From NCBI GenBank assembly GCA_900128585.1, contig LT642466.1, positions 1 through 17,029 on the forward strand: a DNA stretch of 17,029 nt, read 5' to 3'. Shown piece after piece: positions 9,617-16,849 of this stretch. How positions within the stretch are numbered: position 1 is the stretch's first letter; the number at the start of each line of letters is the position of its first letter. The position numbers and the translations under genes were made by a program. Below the pieces are notes generated by a model that was given only the letters and a program-made list of their open reading frames with translations, was not told where the DNA came from and did no database searches. Source of the DNA: Stramenopiles sp. TOSAG23-3. Its lineage: Eukaryota; Sar.

Positions 9617-9886
9617 TCTTCTTGGGAAAAAAGAAAAAGAAAAAAAAGAAAAAAAGACGATGAAGAGAGCATTGAGGAAAATTCAGTACTATTTCCCTAT
9701 ACCTTGTTTCCTTTATGAACGGCGTGGAATGCTCCGAAGCAAAGTAAATGCGAATTAATCACGAAATGACATTATAGTCCTAATACCTAATAAGCGAGAA
9801 TATAATAGAATATAAAAGAAGAACAAAATCTTCTTTTTAAATATAGTAGTAGGAAGGTATTAATATTACAATATACGTACTAGAGA

Positions 9887-9910
9887 GACCGACGGACCGA
9901 TGGACCGACG
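9887..9910. repeat. Imperfect octamer repeat GACCGACG x3
   Basis: Three adjacent octamers (GACCGACG, GACCGATG, GACCGACG), followed by a related GACGACC-type sequence to about 9925. It is a GC-rich island in AT-rich surroundings, about 330 bp upstream of the ACP start. Confidence 0.8.
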
Positions 9911-10111
9911 GACGACCACGACCGGCCAATAAAATATATAATTATCCATCCAAGCTATTAGCTTATAATAATAATAATAAAATAAAAAAGAAAGAAGGAA
10001 GAGAACTAGACACTACACTAACGACGATTTAGAATGAATGAAAGAGAGGAGTGTGTACGTACAGGTATTTTTACTATGTTTGTACGCGTTACTTTAGTTA
10101 CATGCTTCCCT

Positions 10112-10138
10112 TTTCAATCGTTGACACTTTCAATCGTT
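10112..10138. repeat. 11-bp direct repeat upstream of ACP
   Basis: TTTCAATCGTT occurs exactly at 10112-10122 and 10128-10138, about 105-130 bp upstream of the ACP start codon. It could be a paired regulatory site or part of a 5' UTR intron. Confidence 0.5.
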
Positions 10139-10240
10139 TTCTTCCAGCAATTAGACGAGTTGATTAGTTTGCATTAGTACCAATTTACAAACACTTTTTA
10201 TTAATACCTCTGTAAAAAACTACGAATTCCTTTCACAACT

Positions 10241-10585
10241 ATGAACCGTCTTGTTACCGGCCTTCGTCCAGCACTAAAGAATGCTGCCCGCACTAGTGGT
10301 TTCGTACAGGCAAGATTTTTTGGAGGAAGCACTTTCATTGAACGCGATGAAGTCGTAGAAAGAGTTATGACTGTAGTACGATCCTTCGACAAAGTGGACG
10401 CTACCAAAGTTACCGAAACTGCCAAGTTCACCGAAGACCTAGGGCTTGACTCTCTGGACGCAGTAGAAGTCCAAATGGCCTTGGAAAGCGAGTTCTGCAT
10501 TGAAATCCCAGACGCCGAAGCGGACAAGATCCTTTCCTGCACAGAAGCTATCAGTTTCATTTCCTCCCACCCACAAGCCAAGTAA
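10241..10585 (+). CDS. Mitochondrial acyl carrier protein
   Basis: A 114-residue acyl carrier protein precursor. Residues 1-28 form a basic presequence without acidic residues (several Arg, ending near ARFF), typical of mitochondrial import. It has no hydrophobic signal peptide, which argues against a complex-plastid ACP. The mature part has the ACP four-helix pattern with the phosphopantetheine site DSLD (70-73, acceptor Ser71) and the conserved helix-III region after the acidic IPDAEADK. This family carries intermediates of mitochondrial type II fatty acid synthesis, including the octanoyl precursor of lipoate, and is a subunit of complex I and a partner of LYR proteins in Fe-S cluster assembly. 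Length is normal for the family. The stop overlaps a GTAAGT that resembles a 5' splice site, but the protein already ends where homologues do. Human NDUFAB1 is the analogue. Confidence 0.93.
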   Translation: MNRLVTGLRPALKNAARTSGFVQARFFGGSTFIERDEVVERVMTVVRSFDKVDATKVTETAKFTEDLGLDSLDAVEVQMALESEFCIEIPDAEADKILSCTEAISFISSHPQAK

Positions 10586-10929
10586 GTGGAGGGGGTAAGG
10601 CTACTGCCGAAGACGCCAGTTGCGGGAGATGTGCCTGCCACGGTTCCGGGGCTGACGTACGCGCGGTGGACGTTGTGCCGTGGACCTTGGCCAAAGGAAG
10701 GGCCCTGCCGCTCGACGCAATCGCCTTTTTTGTGTCGTAAACAGAAAACTGTGCGGGTGTGCGTGCTCGGTACGTACCTATATGCATTAAGAGAGTATAT
10801 CGTTATGTGTACTGTTTGCTAATCTGGTAATTACATTAACTTACTCGGGTACCGCCCGCCCTCAGAACGTTGCTACTCCACGGATGCCGCACGGAAAGTT
10901 GGCCCCACTCCTCCCTCCAGCACCTTTTT
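10586..10929. other. Convergent 3' gap between ACP and large helical protein
   Basis: A 344-bp gap between converging stops. The first 150 bp or so are strikingly GC-rich compared with other gaps in the window; the rest is mixed. No AATAAA on either strand is evident. Open frames cross it on both strands, but none resembles a protein I know. Confidence 0.5.
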
Positions 10930-13900
10930 CTATCCGATCGTCTTCAGGATATCACCAATCTCCCGGTGGGCAGCTTTTAACTTCTCTGCCATTTCGCTGC
11001 GCAGTGCAAGGGTGCCTTGGCCCAACACCAGGCCGCCGTTTTTTCCTTTTTCTCGCCCAGCGTTCGCGACGGCATTGAGGTGTGCAATGTTTTTCCTCAC
11101 CACTTCCAGCCCATTTTGCACCATCCCAACGCCTTCCCGGAGTTTGTTGATCATCCCCGGGTCCCCGCGGGCACCGTTGGCTAACCCAACACCTCGTTTC
11201 CTGCTCGCTTCATAAAAGGATCGCAAGACGGACACGGTTAGCACGCCATCTTTTTCTAACACACTGCGACTCGTCCGATCAAACATGTACTCGCGCTCTG
11301 CTTCATGAACGCCTGGCCTCTGCTGGGCGCCCCGTGCAGTCCCATGGTGGCGCATGACGCTTTCGAACATTTTGTCTGGAACGCACCAACTGGACAATGA
11401 GTTGCTGGTTTTAGTGTTCGCAACGTAGGGGCCGAAATCGAACCTCAGGCACAGGCTCAGCAGCTCCAGCAGCGCGTACCTATGGATCCACGAGTTACCC
11501 TCTGTTAAACCGGTGCACAGTGCGTCGATTAGGCGATGAAAAGCGGCGGCAAACTTGTCGAACCCCCGCTTCTCGCCCAAGCGCTTCACCCATTTAATCG
11601 ATGAAAAGGACCGTCCCGAGGAATGACGAAGAAACCCCATCACCCCCAGGCCAGCGGCCATTTGCATCGACAGCATTAGGGACGGGGAAACCCTTTCGAA
11701 GGCCCGGATCATTTTGCCTAAAAAGTCTATCCACGGCAGAACTTCGCTTTCTAACGTTGACGCCCTCACCAGTTGGAAACAGCACCCAGCATGAGCGACG
11801 GCTTCGCCACACTCGAGCAACAGCAGGAAGCGCTTCTCAAGACCGGCACCGCCGCCAGACCCGGCCAAGTTCGGCAGACCCGTCGACAACAGGGGCATGG
11901 CTGCCTTTATGCTGCTCCAGGCTTGGTCTAGAAACGATTGCGGGATGTCCACGTTGATCCTGTTTAGCCCTTCCACAATGGCAACTGAGCATTTCAGGCC
12001 GCACAGAAATCTCTGCACGCTTTCAATGGTCCCTGCGAGTCCCACCAAAGTGCACGATAACGCAGTTTTCAGCAAACCACTCCGAAAAAAATTGGTGACT
12101 TTTGGACAATTCGGCAGGACCCTCTCCCAGTGCAAAGTTTTCAAAAGCTGGCAGAACGCCCATCCCTCCTTAAGCGTGTCCGCATCAGAAATGCAAGAAG
12201 TACCGGAGTCGCTGCTCTCGGCCAAAAACATCTTCGGAAAACGAGAGAACAATTTCTGCATCGCAACCGTTTGTTGTTCGTGGCCTAGCAGCACCAGGCA
12301 GCTCCCAACGGTGTCGATAAGACTGGCGGCGGGCGGGCAACTTCCCATGTTTCGAGCAGCACCATAGAGGGAAACGATTGCACCTACACTCTCTTCCGTG
12401 GTTCGCCTGTCGAACGCAACGCTCCACATGCTCTTTACAAGAGTCTGGCACGTCGGCGACGTGTGGGCGGACATTTCGACCAACAAATCGTCGAGTGCCG
12501 GGGCGACACTGTCTGGGGCGTCGAGCAAAAACAGCCGGATCGCCGCAATTAACTTTGCGAGCAAAGATGCCTGATTCTCGTCTTCCCCCTGTGCATTTCC
12601 GCCAGACCCAATTCCAAAGGGTGCACTAAAATCGTTCTTATCCTTGCTTTTTCTCCCAAGATCGCCCAAGTAACGATGAACCTGCGATGGGGAAGACGCC
12701 AGTACCGGATAATGGTGCAACGCCACGCCAACGGTCCAACGCAAGTACGGCACCATTCGCGCCACCAGGGCGCCGGGAAACTTCGGGGTTGTTCTCAAGA
12801 TGGTCAGCAGCAGTTCAAACTTTACAAGTTCCATTTGCGAATCGCACTCTCGGCTGCCAATTTTGTCCATCGGAAAGTGGCCCAACAGGCTCTCCTCCCC
12901 GTCCTCTTGAATCGAAAAGATCAGGGGGCGCAAGTGACGAAACAGACTCAGCTTCTCGTCTATATGTACATGTTCTGAGTTACAGAGGTTGATGAATATT
13001 GTAATCGTGTTGTTGTGTATAAATCCTTGGAGCATCCGGGCAGTGACAGGGTCAGCATTCACCACTCCGTCTGATGGATGGACGAGGGACATTCCATTGA
13101 GCAAATCCCTTACAAGAAATTCGTTCATTATTTCAATCGCTACACGCCCAGGAGACATCTTCACCAGCGCCTGGATCGTGCCGTAGAAATAGCGCAAAAT
13201 CTGCACGGCGGGAAGCACCTTTTCGTTCGGGGACGCTGGGTGCCCGGCGTCCTCTCCCTTTTTCGAGCGCGCCTTTTCGCGAGTCTTTAGCTGCGTCTTG
13301 ATCGTAGAGAGCGTATCGTCCCGGTGCTTTACAATGACCTGAAATGTTCTGGACATAAGTGTTTTAAATTGTGCAGAATCCGCCTGGATCAACGCCTGGC
13401 TGCTCTTTGAAAGAATGGCCCTTATTTTTGACCAAATCACGTTCAACAGTTTAATGTGACACATAGCGGCGGGGCTGGTGTCAAGAAACTCGCTCCACAA
13501 ACAAAAAGTGTCCTCAGAGGTGTGGACGTTCTGGGAGCTTGCGTCGAAGAACTCGACGAGTCTCTCACGTGCCTGTCCGCCCAATTCACTGACAAAAACC
13601 GATTTAAGTACATTTTTCAAAGCCGCGTTGTTGACGACTTCTTTCCTCTGGACCAGCGGGAGGCTATGCCTGGCTGCCCTAAAAATGCTCCTCAGCGCTT
13701 CCACCCTGCTTTCTATTCGGCGTGTGTGCGCGCCTATTATGGTAACCAAAACGTTCACGGTTCCAATTTCTGTCTTTCCTAGGGACTCCCTGGTTGAAGG
13801 AAACGTCGCAAGCCAACACGAGGCTGCCTCCAAACTGTGCTGCTCCGATAAGCTTTCTGCCTTCGTCTTCATGTAACCACCTTGGCCCTCAAAATCTTCC

Positions 13901-13977
13901 GAGTACGAACCAGCAAGCTGCAGGATTTCCTCCGGTATTGTACCCGGAACATTTTCTTTCGCATCTAGATTTACCAT
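10930..13977 (-). CDS. Large alpha-helical protein, possible FIRRM/FLIP-like recombination regulator
   Basis: A 1015-residue protein that begins at an ATG preceded four codons upstream by an in-frame TAA. I do not recognise it with confidence. It is almost entirely amphipathic helix with alternating Leu-rich segments, as in HEAT/ARM-type solenoids. It has no signal peptide, no transmembrane run and no catalytic motif. Two low-complexity linkers interrupt it: a basic KTREKARSKKG segment near 231-241, which might be a nuclear signal, and a Gly/Asp/Asn-rich segment near 455-485. The last 75 residues are predicted helical or coiled. Size and the pattern around WIHRYALLELLSLCLRFDF recall the FIGNL1-interacting regulator family (human FIRRM/C1orf112, plant FLIP), which limits crossover and RAD51 persistence. 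That is a resemblance recalled from memory, not an alignment. A generic solenoid scaffold is the alternative. The coding call itself is strong. Confidence 0.85.
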   Translation of the reverse strand: MVNLDAKENVPGTIPEEILQLAGSYSEDFEGQGGYMKTKAESLSEQHSLEAASCWLATFPSTRESLGKTEIGTVNVLVTIIGAHTRRIESRVEALRSIFRAARHSLPLVQRKEVVNNAALKNVLKSVFVSELGGQARERLVEFFDASSQNVHTSEDTFCLWSEFLDTSPAAMCHIKLLNVIWSKIRAILSKSSQALIQADSAQFKTLMSRTFQVIVKHRDDTLSTIKTQLKTREKARSKKGEDAGHPASPNEKVLPAVQILRYFYGTIQALVKMSPGRVAIEIMNEFLVRDLLNGMSLVHPSDGVVNADPVTARMLQGFIHNNTITIFINLCNSEHVHIDEKLSLFRHLRPLIFSIQEDGEESLLGHFPMDKIGSRECDSQMELVKFELLLTILRTTPKFPGALVARMVPYLRWTVGVALHHYPVLASSPSQVHRYLGDLGRKSKDKNDFSAPFGIGSGGNAQGEDENQASLLAKLIAAIRLFLLDAPDSVAPALDDLLVEMSAHTSPTCQTLVKSMWSVAFDRRTTEESVGAIVSLYGAARNMGSCPPAASLIDTVGSCLVLLGHEQQTVAMQKLFSRFPKMFLAESSDSGTSCISDADTLKEGWAFCQLLKTLHWERVLPNCPKVTNFFRSGLLKTALSCTLVGLAGTIESVQRFLCGLKCSVAIVEGLNRINVDIPQSFLDQAWSSIKAAMPLLSTGLPNLAGSGGGAGLEKRFLLLLECGEAVAHAGCCFQLVRASTLESEVLPWIDFLGKMIRAFERVSPSLMLSMQMAAGLGVMGFLRHSSGRSFSSIKWVKRLGEKRGFDKFAAAFHRLIDALCTGLTEGNSWIHRYALLELLSLCLRFDFGPYVANTKTSNSLSSWCVPDKMFESVMRHHGTARGAQQRPGVHEAEREYMFDRTSRSVLEKDGVLTVSVLRSFYEASRKRGVGLANGARGDPGMINKLREGVGMVQNGLEVVRKNIAHLNAVANAGREKGKNGGLVLGQGTLALRSEMAEKLKAAHREIGDILKTIG

Positions 13978-14298
13978 TGGTTCAGATTAAAATGGTCGTG
14001 GTCCACCGGAAGAGTGCCCAATCTCGAACTTTGAGATGAATCAAACGCACGGACGTGCTATGGATTAACAAGAAACAACACACCAGGCCTGATTCAACGC
14101 TCACTCTTGATCCCGCAAGCGTTGCAAGGAACAGTTAAGGCGATTGGTCGTTCGTTGCTGTTGAAACTGAAAAGATTTTTTAAACCGTGGTTGGTTGGTT
14201 GGCCGTTTTCGTTTTGTTTTGTTCCATGCAAAACTTTCAATAATCTTCTGCGTATAATTTCAATGGATGAACAATAATAATAAAACACAAATCAATCA

Positions 14299-14331
14299 AG
14301 AAGAAAGAAAGAAAGACAGAAAGACAGACAG
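14299..14331. repeat. Purine-rich GAAA/GACA microsatellite
   Basis: Interrupted AAGA, GAAA and GACA units forming a nearly pure purine tract with scattered C. It is ordinary simple sequence. Confidence 0.7.
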
Positions 14332-14387
14332 AAAAAAAGAGAATTCAATTTTCAATATCCTACCACACCTACCTCCTACCTCCTCTC

Positions 14388-14410
14388 CTCCTCCTCCCCC
14401 CCTCCTCCTC
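14388..14410. repeat. Homopyrimidine mirror repeat
   Basis: A 23-nt all-C/T tract with perfect mirror symmetry about position 14399 (thymines at 14389, 14392, 14395 and 14403, 14406, 14409). Such tracts can form intramolecular triplex (H-DNA). It lies within a longer C/T-rich stretch from about 14373. Confidence 0.85.
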
Positions 14411-14540
14411 GATTATTCGTACGTAGATGTACCGCCGCCGTAGTGTACAATTATTATTATTAATTATTATTATTTTATATAGTATTTTTTTTTATTATAG
14501 ACTAACAATAATAAATTATAATTAAATTGTTTTGTTGTTG

Positions 14541-14689
14541 TTTTTTGTTGTTGTTCTTATGTTGTGTTGATGTTTTGTTGTTGTTGTTGTTGAAAAATAA
14601 TATTTTTTTTTTTAATAAAAAAATGCAGCAGCAGCAGCAGCAAACAACAACAACAAAAAAAAGCAAAAAAACACAACAACAACAAAAAA
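14541..14689. repeat. Nested inverted repeat of TTG and CAA tracts
   Basis: The outer arms are a perfect 15-nt pair (14541-14555 with 14675-14689, TTTTTTGTTGTTGTT and its complement). The inner arms are a perfect 14-nt pair (14573-14586 with 14645-14658). The intervening single-stranded parts are 17 and 16 nt, so the two stems stack with a nearly symmetric internal loop. The apex contains a CAG run (14625-14641). If transcribed it could fold into a long hairpin. Confidence 0.7.
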
Positions 14690-14907
14690 TGATGGTGGGG
14701 GAAGAAGAACGAAAATAATAATAATATTTTTGTGTATTATGTCATCAAAGGCAAACAAATACCAGGCGTGAATTTTATTTTCCACAGAATTGTGTGTTTA
14801 AACAGGTTCAAAACATACCCACAAGCTTTGAAGCACTCCTTCGCTACATACTCAATACTGCGTGTGTTGTTTTGTTGGTCCGTTTTCGACGACCCCCTGT
14901 GACGAAT

Positions 14908-15633
14908 ATGGCGCCACGGCCTGGTACAATCCACGTAAAGAAGCTGCTGAAAGAATCCTCAAAGGCGGTCTGGTTGAAAGCTCTAGAGAGGTATCCAGAT
15001 GCCATCAAGGCAAAAGCAAAGACACTGAAAGGGGGGAAAACTGGCGGCCGCAGCCCTGCCAAGGCACTGATTGAAAACGATAAGTGGTGGAGAACAGATT
15101 TTGGTCCGATTATGAAGAGGCAAGGCCACGTTACGAAAGAGCAGCTAGTGCGACTAATGGAGTGGAAGCTTAGCCATGGAAAAATGAGATTTTCGCTGAT
15201 GAAAGGTGTGCAGGGGAATTCCGCGGATAGTGTTCTGTCGTGCTCGACCCAGGCGTTAAAGATTGCTGAAAAAGGATCCGTGAAGGACGCCGTAAACGCT
15301 TTTTGTAAACTAAGATATGTTGGCCCTGCAACGGCATCCGGAATACTCTCTGCGTACGACCCTTCGAAATTCTGCATGATGAGCGATGAACCTTTAGAAG
15401 CGATTATGGGCGATCGGAAATATACGTTGAAATACTACCTGGAATACAACGAGGCTATGCTAGCCGTGGCTGCAAAACTAAGTATGAGGGTGGAAGAAGC
15501 GGAAATGGCGTGCTACTCTGCCGCGTGGTTGGGGTTCAAGGAAGCCATCGGGGGTGCTGAAAGCGGGAAAAAAAAGAGGCCAAGTCCAGTAGACGAGAGT
15601 AGCGGCAACGAGAAGAAAAAACGTAGAAAGTAG
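14908..15633 (+). CDS. Uncharacterised HhH-domain protein, probably nuclear
   Basis: A 241-residue basic protein of unknown function. Its clearest motif is a helix-hairpin-helix-like segment at 133-152 around LRYVGPATASGIL, the form seen in DNA-binding HhH and glycosylase-superfamily proteins. It is preceded by a conserved-looking helical region (residues 57-100, around WWRTDFGP and EWKLSHGKMR). I recall similarly built uncharacterised proteins in fungi and animals, with an acidic-residue-bearing SDE segment after the hairpin as here (159-161). No lysine plus aspartate pair typical of an active HhH-GPD glycosylase is evident. The C-terminus has two basic clusters (KKKRP at 221-225, KKKRRK at 236-241), a likely nuclear signal. 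The frame is open upstream to a GTG at 14794 but has no ATG before 14908. DNA or RNA binding is inferred. Confidence 0.82.
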   Translation: MAPRPGTIHVKKLLKESSKAVWLKALERYPDAIKAKAKTLKGGKTGGRSPAKALIENDKWWRTDFGPIMKRQGHVTKEQLVRLMEWKLSHGKMRFSLMKGVQGNSADSVLSCSTQALKIAEKGSVKDAVNAFCKLRYVGPATASGILSAYDPSKFCMMSDEPLEAIMGDRKYTLKYYLEYNEAMLAVAAKLSMRVEEAEMACYSAAWLGFKEAIGGAESGKKKRPSPVDESSGNEKKKRRK

Positions 15634-15720
15634 CTCGAGGAGAGGCGTAGGAGTGCTTGTACAAAGAAAAATGTAAAAAGGAAAACGTTGAGATACACGC
15701 GCATAATGTATATACTGGTT

Positions 15721-15726
15721 AATAAA
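15721..15726 (+). terminator. Candidate polyadenylation signal AATAAA (HhH gene)
   Basis: An exact AATAAA 88 nt past the HhH stop codon, followed some 50 nt later by T-rich sequence. It is suitably placed but is supported only by the hexamer. Confidence 0.35.
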
Positions 15727-15861
15727 CTAATGTGCACGCACTTTTCGCGTAAGAGGTTTAAAGCTTTTATGATACAACCGCGAGTCAATATTTTGATCAG
15801 ATGATATCGTAACTTATGATGTTGAGTAAACTTCTGAACTCATAGATGTCTTTTCATTTAA

Positions 15862-15897
15862 AAGATATGATATCATACGTTAAGATATGATATCATA
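15862..15897. repeat. Duplicated 16-bp element with 12-bp palindrome
   Basis: AAGATATGATATCATA occurs exactly at 15862-15877 and 15882-15897, four bases apart. Each copy contains the perfect palindrome TATGATATCATA. The pair lies 61-96 bp past the FKBP stop on that gene's strand, so it may sit in its 3' UTR or terminator. Related TGATATC occurs near 15803. Confidence 0.85.
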
Positions 15898-15957
15898 AAT
15901 GAGATGCACAAAAGCAACATGGTGCGCGGGTGTTCAAGCTATCGTTTCAGTGCTTTC

Positions 15958-16620
15958 TCAAAGCTCTGTTTTTGGAGGCTCGCTGCCTTTCGGTCCTCCA
16001 AACTCGTCCCATTGAATAAACCCATCGCCATTCTTGTCCTCATTTTGAAAGAGGCCATCTGGCATTTCCCGTTGGTGCTCATCCATGAACCACTGCGCAA
16101 CTTCGTCTTCGGTGAGCTTTCCGTCTGGAGTCCCTTTTTCATCGATCTCGTTAAATATGTTCGGCTGGGGCTTCCCTTCCTTGATGCTCAAGCATTCCAC
16201 TTCAAACTTGAGGGTGGCGCCTGCTGGGATTGAATCCCCCATGGCCCTATCCCCGTACCCAAGTTTTGCCGGAATCACGAGGGTACGCTTCTCGCCGACG
16301 CACATATCCAGCAACCCGTAGTCCCAGCCTTTAATGACTTGTCCAAGGCCTAACGTGAAGTGAAAGGACTCGCCGCGGTCCAGGCTAGAGTCAAACTTTG
16401 AACCCTTCTCCCCTGTTGGGGAAGACTCGTCAATCGTGCCTGTGTAGTGCATTTCCAATTCATCGCCACTCTTGGTCTTTCGATGCTCGTCGCAATTGTT
16501 TGGCCTGAACTTCGAAGTGACCACCAAGCCGTCCTCTTCCCCTTTGTACTTCGCGAGAGCACCGGTGGCAATAAGCCCGAGCACGAGCAAAAGAAGTGTT
16601 GTGGAGGTAAAAAGCTTCAT
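15958..16620 (-). CDS. ER-lumenal FKBP-type prolyl isomerase with EF-hands
   Basis: A 220-residue secretory-pathway peptidyl-prolyl cis-trans isomerase. Residues 1-23 are a signal peptide (hydrophobic core, cleavage near ALA-KY). The FKBP domain (about 51-146) keeps the ligand and active-site residues: Tyr59, Phe76-Asp77, Val95-Ile96, Trp99, Tyr122 and Phe139. Cys43 and Cys107 match the cysteine pair of ER FKBPs such as FKBP2 and probably form a disulfide. Two EF-hand-like loops follow: a degenerate first one (160-173) and a canonical second one (195-206, [12 protein letters not shown]). The protein ends in KTEL, a KDEL-like retention signal comparable to the RTEL of human FKBP2. The architecture matches animal FKBP7/FKBP14, which assist folding in the ER in a calcium-linked way. 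The start is the only suitable ATG before the signal peptide. Confidence 0.95.
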   Translation of the reverse strand: MKLFTSTTLLLLVLGLIATGALAKYKGEEDGLVVTSKFRPNNCDEHRKTKSGDELEMHYTGTIDESSPTGEKGSKFDSSLDRGESFHFTLGLGQVIKGWDYGLLDMCVGEKRTLVIPAKLGYGDRAMGDSIPAGATLKFEVECLSIKEGKPQPNIFNEIDEKGTPDGKLTEDEVAQWFMDEHQREMPDGLFQNEDKNGDGFIQWDEFGGPKGSEPPKTEL

Positions 16621-16820
16621 ATTGTACTATTTTTATTAAAACTGACAAAATACTGGTAGGCTGTTGTTGTGTTTGTTTGTGTTGTTTTGTTTTTTCTTCC
16701 GTTCAATACTTCTCTTTCTTTCTCTCTCGTCGTCGGCTACGAATATAATGTTTTCGTAGTAGTTGTTTACCAAAAGAAGAAGAAGGAGAAGATGATTATT
16801 GATGATGATTGATGAAAGAG

Positions 16821-16849
16821 AAGAAGAAGAAGAAGAAGAAGAAGAAGAA
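16821..16849. repeat. Microsatellite (AAG)n
   Basis: Nearly ten uninterrupted AAG units in the FKBP upstream region, flanked by GAT-rich sequence. It is a pure purine tract on the plus strand. Confidence 0.9.

Larger units (their letters stand above)
8294..10240. other. Long divergent gap between NEK kinase and mitochondrial ACP
   Basis: A 1947-bp non-coding stretch. The first 340 bp (8294-8633) are less AT-rich and have no ATG on the minus strand, which suits a 5' leader for the kinase. From about 8690 the sequence is AT-rich, with ATT runs (8707-8770), CTT runs (8872-8895), an AGCAA array (9567-9616), a GACCGACG array (9887-9910) and an ATA run near 9967. The last 180 bp should contain the ACP promoter and leader. 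I found no convincing protein, tRNA, rRNA or snRNA. Confidence 0.6.
13978..14907. other. Divergent gap between large helical protein and HhH protein
   Basis: A 930-bp non-coding stretch and presumably a two-way promoter region. It contains a GAAA/GACA purine run (14299-14331), a homopyrimidine mirror repeat (14388-14410), ATT runs (14452-14520), and a T/G-rich tract followed by an A/C-rich tract that form a nested inverted repeat (14541-14689). No gene is supported in it. Confidence 0.6.
15634..15957. other. Convergent 3' gap between HhH protein and FKBP
   Basis: A 324-bp AT-rich gap between converging stops, holding both 3' ends. It contains a plus-strand AATAAA at 15721-15726 and a duplicated palindromic element at 15862-15897. 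No gene is supported in it. Confidence 0.6.

Noticed and set aside
9481-9672. Minus-strand frame with repeated Leu-Cys-Phe-Ala
   Set aside because: It is produced entirely by the AGCAA microsatellite and flanking purine tract.
8294-10240. Search for tRNA, snRNA or other RNA genes in the long gap
   Set aside because: No GGTTCGA-type B box, U6-like or other recognisable conserved RNA sequence was found by eye on either strand.
10582-10743. Possible intron beginning at GTAAGT over the ACP stop and ending at a TAAACAG
   Set aside because: The ACP already ends where homologues do, and splicing would add a tail of no recognisable character. The 3' site has a poor pyrimidine tract.
14527-14718. 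Small Gln/Thr/Lys-rich plus-strand frame
   Set aside because: It consists of TTG, CAG and CAA simple repeats; the only ATG gives about 31 residues of low complexity.
14794-14907. 38-residue N-terminal extension of the HhH protein, possibly a targeting sequence
   Set aside because: It begins at GTG and contains no ATG. The sequence is not conserved-looking, and the protein has its own C-terminal nuclear signals.
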